The translations under genes and the position numbers were made by a program. Below the pieces are notes generated by a model that saw only the letters and a program-made list of their open reading frames with translations, did not search any database and had not been told where the DNA came from. This document shows positions 57,895 through 64,000 of a stretch of DNA of 64,000 nucleotides, piece after piece (the stretch's first letter is position 1; each line of letters begins with the position of its first letter). This DNA comes from Amorphophallus konjac (taxonomy: Eukaryota; Streptophyta; Magnoliopsida; Alismatales; Araceae). Where the stretch lies: positions 568,652,140 through 568,716,139 of the forward strand of contig CM040121.1 in the NCBI GenBank assembly GCA_022559845.1, written 5' to 3'.

Positions 57895-58375
57895 AGTGAT
57901 CCTAGCTAGACCGCTTTTGTTTTTGGGCGGTCCCCAAGTGGACCATTTTCATCTTGGGAGTGTCGGCAGGGCTCGCGGCCCTACGAAAGACCGTTTATCC
58001 CTTGGGCGGCCCTTTGGCAGACCGTTTTCCCTTGTGGGCCAGCGTGGTCTTCGAGGTGCTTGTGACCGTTGGCTTTTAACCGTTGGAGCTTTTGGGAGTA
58101 AGCGGTCATAGGGAGACCGTTTATCTCCTTCATGCGGTCCCAGAGGGACCGTCTATTTCTTAAACGGCCATAAGGTGACCGTTTATAGTTCCCTCAGTCC
58201 CAGAGTGAAGCGGTCCCGGGGAGACCGTCTGCACTCTGAGGCGGCCCAGGAATGGACCGCTATTGATTTGAACAGTCACAGAGAGACCGTTTCATTTCGT
58301 GGTAGAGCCAGGATTGGGCGGTCCCATGGGGATCGTTTAGCTTGGCGCGGTTTAGAATAGACCGCCTATTGTGTT
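57895..58375. repeat. ~38-bp GCGGTC...GACCGT minisatellite in LTR
   Basis: About a dozen irregular units pair GCGGTCCC with GAGACCGTTT, each unit a small imperfect hairpin, for example near 58082, 58132, 58210 and 58318. They lie in the transcribed leader part of the LTR. Confidence 0.75.
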
Positions 58376-59580
58376 TAGTCCAACCGGAGTTATGTCTTGC
58401 CGATTCGAGTCCCGGGTGAGTGGACCTCGATCCACGTGTTGACCGGTGGTCCAACTGATGCTGGGCATCATGTGGGGGCCACATGTTAGGGGTGCCGTGG
58501 GGTCCCGGGAGGTGGTGTTCTCGGCTTGTGTCACCGTGAGTCGGTGTTGGTATGAGGATCGGTCCTTATACTTTGTCCGGTTTAGACGTTGTTTTCCGTT
58601 GGCTAGAGAGTCTACTCTTTCAGTGACCCTCCACTAGTCGTAGCCTTCCGACACACGAGTGGCCCCACCAGGGAGTGGTGGTGAGGCTACCCCGAGATAT
58701 GATTTTTAGACTGGTTACCGTTGGGTCCCACGTCTTGACGCCAGAGTCCGACTGAGGGGAAAACCAGTCAGAGGGCCAAACCTATGACGTACGGTCTGTG
58801 TGTGCACACGTGGTTGGGGGCGGTTGGACCCGCGCTGATGAGCGCGACCCCAGCTAGTTCTTGTTTGTGGTTACTTGTACGGTTCCCCGTTCCGACAGGG
58901 TGCGTTGAGGGGGATACCTGAGGCGCGGTCTAAGACGCCAGTGGGCGCATCCGGCCTTGCTTCTAGTGGGTTGGTTGTCATGTCTATGTCAGGTAGTGAC
59001 TCTTGGTGTTTTGTCGAGTTGTCTCAATTTTTGTGCCGTACGTTCGGTACTAGGCGTAGTAGAGATTTCCCGTTTATTTATTCATGTAGCTCTCCGTTCT
59101 ACGTCCTGCTAGTGGTAGCTTGTAGTTACTTTTCGTGCGGTTTCTCGATTTGCGAGGTAGGGACTGGATGATCCCTACTAAGCCTTTTATTATGAGGCTC
59201 ATTCCCTGCGTGTTTTCCGTGTTTCAGGTGAGACGAGGCTTTAGGGGAGCGCTTCTGAGGTTCCACGTGGTTCAGGTGCCCAGGGTTAGTTGCCAGTTGC
59301 CAGTTCCGAGGTATGCCCCGCGTAGTTGTACCTTTTCTCTTCGGATTGTACTAGTTGTGGACTACTGTTATATTTTATATTGTGGACCATGTAATTTAAT
59401 TAATGCCATTTATTGTTTCTTGCTTAATTCATTTAATCTGCGTAACTCTGCAATTATTTTAGATTCTTGTGTATCTCCACACCATCCCTTTAACCCTTCC
59501 GAGTCTTCGGGCTCGTGGGTGGCGGTTTGAGATTCAGGATATCGGGCCTTCCAGGTATTCGGATCTCGGGTCGTTACAGC

Positions 59581-59592
59581 TGGTATCAGAGC
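59581..59592 (+). promoter_or_regulatory. Primer-binding site (initiator tRNA-Met type)
   Basis: TGGTATCAGAGC, two bases after the LTR end, is the standard plant Ty1/Ty3 primer-binding site complementary to the 3' end of initiator methionine tRNA. It primes minus-strand cDNA synthesis. Confidence 0.95.
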
Positions 59593-59741
59593 AGCGGTTG
59601 TGGATGTATATAAGAATCGTAAATAATTACAGTGGTCCACTAGTCCACAATGATGATGTATAGTTGGCACTAGCTTAGGGCATCGTGTGTTTTATTGATT
59701 TCTCTATTTTCCGTGTCTTCTGTCTGTTGCAGTAGGCGAGT

Positions 59742-60945
59742 ATGGCGCCAAGGCGGAGGACTCGTTCACAGTAGGGACAGTCGACAGAGGAGCAGGAGGA
59801 GCAGAGCAGAGTGCCACCAGATGCCACCGATGCAGTGAGAGTTCCAGGGGTAGAGGATTTCTTTCGGAGCATGTTTTTAGTTCATGTCTTAGCAGTTTGG
59901 CGGTGATGCTGGTGATGGCTCGTCGTCTAGGGGTGGACCTAGTCGTGCTGTGAGGGTCTTTTTGCAGTTTCATCCACTCTACTACGATGGCCAGCCAGAT
60001 CCCGATGTGGCCAAGAGATGCCTTGATGAGATGGAGAGAGTGTTCAGTTCCATGAATTGTGTTGAGGAGGACAATGTGATGTTGGCCTGTAACCAGTTGC
60101 AAGGTACGGCTCGAGATTGGTGGTCTTTGGAGTGGAAGATGTCATTTCAGTCTCGTTCACTTCAGCAGATTGCGTGGTAGGACTTTGTGAGGGTCTTCGA
60201 GCGTACCTATTGTCCGTCCTATGTCGATACGCAGAAGATGCGTTAGTTTCTGGAGCTGGTTCAGGGTGACATGTCAGTGTTGCAGTACAGGGCTCGGTTT
60301 GTTGAGTTGGGCCGTTATGCTCCCCATATCATGGAGAATGAGGGGCTGAAGACCCAGCAGTTCGTCCAGGGTTTGAGGCAGGATCTGGGGCACCTTTTGA
60401 TGGCGAACGTGGCTACCGATTCGGAGACAGCTTCTCGTGTGGCGGCATCATTGGAGCGTGATATGCAGAAGATCCGAGGTCAGGTTGGCCAGGGGTAGTC
60501 CCAGTCAGGACGTAGCCAGCAGTCGGCTACCCAGCAGCAGGGCACCTTTCAGCATGCTACGGGTAGTTCGGGGGCATCAATGCCGGCGGCGTCAGCGATA
60601 GGATCTGCGTCCTTTGGCTCGAAGGTTAAGAAGTTCTTCAAGAAATGTTTCTATAAGAAGCGCAAGGATCAGAGGTAGGCGTCTTGAAGCAGTATTCAAC
60701 AATCGATCCCTTATCAGCGTCAGGGATCAGTTGGTGGTTCGCGGGGGTCGTGTCCCCGGTGCGGCGGTTCCCATCAGCTTAGGTAGTGCACAGTGCCAGT
60801 GATCTGTTTCAGGTGTGACCAGGATGGGCATATGGCACGCGACTGTCCTTCGAGGCCGCAGCAGCAGCAGTACCCTCAGCAGTAGCAACCACATCAGCAT
60901 CGTCAGCTGCAAGGGAAGTATCCGCCACTACCCCGATCAGCGAGT
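59742..60945 (+). pseudogene. Gag region with zinc knuckles, Tekay-type
   Basis: The likely start is ATG 59742 (MAPRRRTRSQ). The frame then meets TAG at 59772, a shift near 59880-59920, and reads on through the capsid-like part (RCLDEMERVF, LQGTARDWW, FLELVQGDMSVLQY, FVQGLRQDL). Basic KKFFKK and then two zinc-knuckle-like motifs follow: CPRCGGSHQLR with a stop before its last Cys, and CFRCDQDGHMARDC (60808-60850). Stops lie at 60178, 60244, 60496 and 60676, among others, mostly where Gln or Trp codons are expected. Gag would package element RNA in cytoplasmic particles; this copy cannot. Confidence 0.82.
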
Positions 60946-62187
60946 GTGGGCAGCCAGAGGTCTCGAGGCAAGATTACACACATGACAAGGGCAGAGACAG
61001 AGGCGTCGCAGCTTGTGGAAGGTACTGCTATGATTTTGGGTTGCGCAGCTCGAGTTTTGTTTGATTCTGACGCATCGCATTCGTTTATTTCGGAGGATTT
61101 CGCGCTGAGTATTGAGGAGCCGGTGACCCATATGTCTTGTGATTTGGCGGTAGAGTTGCCTACTGGTGATTTTATGATCACCCCGTATTGCTTTGAGAAG
61201 GTACCTGTGTGGGTGGAAGGGCGGAGCTTGTCGGTCAGGCTTTATGCGTTACCGCTTCAGGATTTCGATGTGATTTTGGACATGGATTGGCTCGAGGCTC
61301 ATCATGCCTTGGTGGATTGCGGCTCGAAGAAGGTTTATTTTCGGCAACTTCGAGGACCCACCTTCTATTTCCAAGGTATTTGGTCTTCCTCTTTTCGCTT
61401 TCTTATTTCGGCTATTAGGGCTCGTCGTTTGCTTGATGCGGGTTGTCAGGGTTTTCTCGCTTCTGTGGTCGTGGTGGACCAGTCGGAGCCGGATGTGGAG
61501 GACATTCCAGTGGTGTGCGAGTTTCCTGATGTTTTTCTCGAGGACCTACCTGGATTACCTCCCCAGCGGGAGATTGATTTTGTGATCAAGGTTGTGCCTG
61601 GTACGGGGCCCCTGTCTAAGGCTCCTTACTGTATGGCTCCCGCTGAGTTGAGGGAGTTGAGGGCGCAGTTGCAGGAGTTGCTCGCCAAGGGGTATATTCG
61701 CCCTAGCTTTTCCCCTTGGGATGCACCAGTGTTGTTTGTGAAGAAGAAGGACGATAGTCTAAGGTTGTGTATAGACTACCGGCAGCTGAATGAGGTAACC
61801 ATTAAGAACAAGTATCCGTTGCCACGGATTGATGATTTGTTCAACCAGCTTCAGTTCGCGCGAGTGTTCTCATGGATTGATTTGCGGTCCGGTTACTATC
61901 AGCTGCGGATTCGTGAGTCTGATGTGGAGAACACTGCGTTCAGCACGAGGTATGGGCATTATGAGTTTTTGGTGATACCGTTCGGGCTCACCAACGCCCC
62001 TGCAGCGTTTATAGATTTGATGCATATGGTGTTTCGCCCCTACCTGGATCAGTTTGTGGTCATGTTTGTGGACGACATCCTTGTTTATTCGCAATCTGCA
62101 GAGGACCATGTGTACCACTTGAGAGTTGTGTTGCAGACCTTGCAAGATCACCAGTTGTATGCGAAGCTCATCAAGTGCGAGTTCTAA
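60946..62187 (+). pseudogene. Pol: protease and reverse transcriptase part
   Basis: One frame is open for about 413 codons. The aspartic protease segment has [12 protein letters not shown]; the usual active-site D-S/T-G reads D-S-D (61063-61071, GGC to GAC), so it is probably dead. A linker follows, then reverse transcriptase with [40 protein letters not shown] and [18 protein letters not shown]. The catalytic [10 protein letters not shown] follows, its two Asp intact (about 62070). The frame is closed by TAA at 62185, where this lineage normally has Trp (CEFW). The frame is contiguous upstream with the zinc knuckle through a single TAG. Confidence 0.88.
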
Positions 62188-62942
62188 CTTCAGGAGGTGC
62201 ACCTTTTGGGGCACGTGATTCCTAGTGATGGTATTTCCATGGATCCAGCCAAGGTCGAGGCAGTGATGCAGTGACCGCGGCCGGAGTCTGTGATGGAGAT
62301 TCGGAGTTTCTTGGGGCTTGCAGGCTATTACAGGAGATTCATCCAGGATTTTGCTCGTATTGCATCCCCGATGACCATGCTTACGAGGAAGGATGTGCCG
62401 TTTGTCTAGACTGATGAGTGTGAGCGGAGCTTTATGGAGCTTCGGAGGTTGCTCACCTCGGCACCGGTCTTAGTGTTGCCTTCTGGATCGGGAGGTTTTG
62501 TATTATGTACATATGCTTCCAGGATCGGTTTGGGTGCTTTGCTGATGCAGCATGGTAGAGTTGTGGCGTATGCATCTCGACAGTTGAAGCCACATGAGGA
62601 GAACTACCCTACCTATGACCTTGAGTTGGCGGCTGTGATCTTTGCATTGAAGATTTAGAGGCACTATCTATACGGCGAGAAGTTTGAGGTGTTCACTGAC
62701 CATCAGAGTTTGAGGTATGTGTTCACTCAGAAGGACCTTAACCTCAGACAGAGGAGATGGATGGAGTATATGAAGGATTATGACTTCACCCTGTCTTCTC
62801 AGCCGGGCAGGATGAACGTCATTGCTGATGCCTTGAGCAGGAATGTTGTGGTCAGTGCTTTGATGATAAGGAAGTGGAGGCTCTGGGAACAAGTGCCATC
62901 CGTGTCATTTAGGCTTAAGGCTCCTCGAGAGCCAGGTCAGCT
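62188..62942 (+). pseudogene. Pol: RT thumb/connection and RNase H part
   Basis: The same frame continues as [34 protein letters not shown], then RNase H with [49 protein letters not shown] and ADALSRN. Stops at 62272, 62407 and 62656 replace Trp codons (TGG to TGA or TAG). RNase H Asp/Glu positions look kept, except that CTYAS replaces the usual YxDAS near 62507, losing the first catalytic Asp. Confidence 0.82.
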
Positions 62943-64000
62943 GTGCTTGCGAGCTTGACTGTCACACCAGCTATTCGTCGTCAGGTGACGGAGGCTCAGC
63001 GTGCAGACCCTGAGTTGCCCCGGATTTTGGCTATGGCTAATGTGGAATTCGGCGAGGACGGTGCGGTGAGATTCCGAGGTAGGTTGTACATCCCAGCCGA
63101 GGAGCATGTGAGGCGTGCAGTGTTGCTAAAGGCTCATGGGAGTCGGTATACTATGCACCCGGGTGCGACGAAAATGTATCGAAACTTGAAGATGCAGTTC
63201 TGGTGGCTTGGCTTGAAGAGGGATATTGCTGAGTATGTGGCCAAGTGCCAGACCTGTCAGCAGGTGAAGGCAGAACATCAGCGATCGGGAGGTATGCTTC
63301 AGCCCTTGGAGGTTCTCGCGTGGAAAAGGGACCACGTGACCACAGATTTTGTGGTGGGATTACCGAGGACTCCAAGTGGGCATGATAGTATTTGGTTGCT
63401 GGTGGATAGGCTGACAAAGGTGGCTTAGTTGTTGCCGATCAGAGTTAGCTGAAATGTGCCCCAGCTGGCGCATCTGTATGTGGAACGGATCGTACCTTTG
63501 CATGGGATCCCCATTTCCATCGTGTCAGATCGAGATCCGCGTTTCACTTCTGTCTTTTGGAGGAGTTTCCAGCGAGCTCTAGGCACCGAGATAGCGTTTA
63601 GCTCAGCTTATCATCCTCAGTCTGATGATCAGTCGGAGAGGACCATTCAGACGTCAGAGGATATGTTGAGATCATGTTGCCTGGAATGGCATGGGAGTTG
63701 GATTCACCACCTACCATTGGTGGAGTTTACCTATAACAACGGGACATCATTCGAGCATTATGATGGCTCCTTATGAGGCGTTGTACGGGCGACCGTGTCG
63801 GACTCCACTCGATTGGTCTGAGGTTGGTGAGCGTGTTGTGACGAGACCAGAGCTGGTGCAGCAGTGCATTGATGTTGTGCATCTGGTCCGTCAGAACATG
63901 TTGGCGGCGCAGAGTTGGCAGAAGAGCTATGCCGATCGGAGAAGGCCGCCCCTCAATTTTGTGGTCGGTGGCCGAGTATTTTTTAGGGTTTCTCCTATGA
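62943..64000 (+). pseudogene. Pol: integrase part, truncated by window
   Basis: The zinc-binding part has the H/H and C/C ligands in AHGSRYTMHPGATKMY and AKCQTCQQVK. The core has TTDFVVGLP and SDRDPRFTS with the two Asp, and SERTIQTSEDMLR with the Glu. YHPQSDDQSER has Asp where Gly is usual. TAG at 63427 and TGA at 63451 interrupt the frame. A frameshift near 63750 moves the reading to the next frame, which continues APYEALYGRPCRTPLDW and VVTRPELVQQ to the edge. A chromodomain, if present, is outside the window. Confidence 0.85.

Larger units (their letters stand above)
57046..59578 (+). mobile_element. 5' LTR, 2533 bp
   Basis: Starts TGTAATGCCCTGG and ends CGGGTCGTTACA, directly followed by GC and the primer-binding site. 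It includes a TATA box 245 bp from its left end, a CTTTTT pyrimidine tract (57305-57345), a GC-rich leader-like part and an array of GCGGTC/GACCGT repeats. The same family is represented by the fragment at 926-1087. Small open frames inside have no support. Confidence 0.92.
57046..64000 (+). mobile_element. Tekay-type Ty3/gypsy element, right end beyond window
   Basis: A 5' LTR, primer-binding site, gag with zinc knuckle, protease, reverse transcriptase, RNase H and integrase follow in Ty3/gypsy order on the plus strand. Integrase and RNase H motifs resemble the Tekay/Del lineage of plant chromoviruses; the chromodomain would lie past 64000. The element sits 6 bp upstream of the FAR1 start codon, with TCAGA (57041-57045) as the expected left copy of its target-site duplication. 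The right copy cannot be checked. Many in-frame stops show it is inactive. Confidence 0.92.

Noticed and set aside
57896..58360. Small plus-strand frames in the Tekay-type LTR as genes
   Set aside because: They arise from the GCGGTC/GACCGT repeats and carry no family motif.
59581..59592. TGGTATCAGAGC as part of a tRNA gene
   Set aside because: It is the retroelement primer-binding site; no cloverleaf can be drawn around it.

Overview
The window is nuclear DNA of a seed plant, most probably a flowering plant. It is dominated by transposable elements, has T-rich intron-like sequence, GT-AG introns inside a transposase gene, plant-type Ty3/gypsy (Tekay-like) and FAR1/Mutator-like proteins, a Tourist-type MITE and many microsatellites. 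I see no prokaryotic operon, rRNA or tRNA gene. Only one complete multi-exon reading frame can be rebuilt, a hAT transposase. No complete host gene is recognisable.

Layout. (1) 1-8270: nested LTR-retrotransposon debris. A large minus-strand reading frame of unknown function (7997 down to 2853) is split by a 2193-bp solo LTR (5270-7462) with a perfect 5-bp target-site duplication. The frame continues exactly once the LTR and one duplication copy are removed. (2) 8765-9048: a 284-bp Tourist-like MITE with TAA duplications. (3) 9052-12240: a GC-rich then T-rich stretch resembling the 5' part and introns of a plus-strand transcription unit, with one good 36-codon exon candidate (11509-11616). (4) 12690-30915: three tandem copies of a ~6.1-kb unit. 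Copies 2 and 3 are almost identical and copy 1 is older. The unit is itself built from decayed ~3-kb halves, and relatives continue to ~45 kb. (5) 30916-38762 and 43962-45066: decayed relatives of that unit with further tandem duplications (806, ~600, 112 and 109 bp).

(6) 38771-43953: a 5183-bp hAT element with 8-bp target-site duplications and a six-exon transposase of 1013 codons without a stop or frameshift. This is the best candidate for a recently active, autonomous element. (7) 45.1-46.6 kb: low-complexity and microsatellite DNA. (8) About 47.1-57.04 kb: a decayed Mutator-like element of the kind that carries a captured Ulp1 (C48 SUMO-protease-like) gene. The ULP gene is on the plus strand (47365-51587) and the FAR1-type transposase on the minus strand (57039-53040), convergent, with a 159-bp tandem array between them. 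(9) 57046-64000: the 5' LTR, primer-binding site, gag, protease, reverse transcriptase, RNase H and integrase of a Tekay-type Ty3/gypsy element. It is inserted near the FAR1 start, runs off the right edge, and is inactivated by many G-to-A or C-to-T type lesions.

The elements relate by nesting: the Tekay element lies in the Mutator-like element, an unassigned ~1.6-kb insert lies in the FAR1 gene, a solo LTR lies in the minus-strand frame, and the hAT lies in the tandem-repeat block. The window therefore reads as a history of insertion, local amplification and decay.
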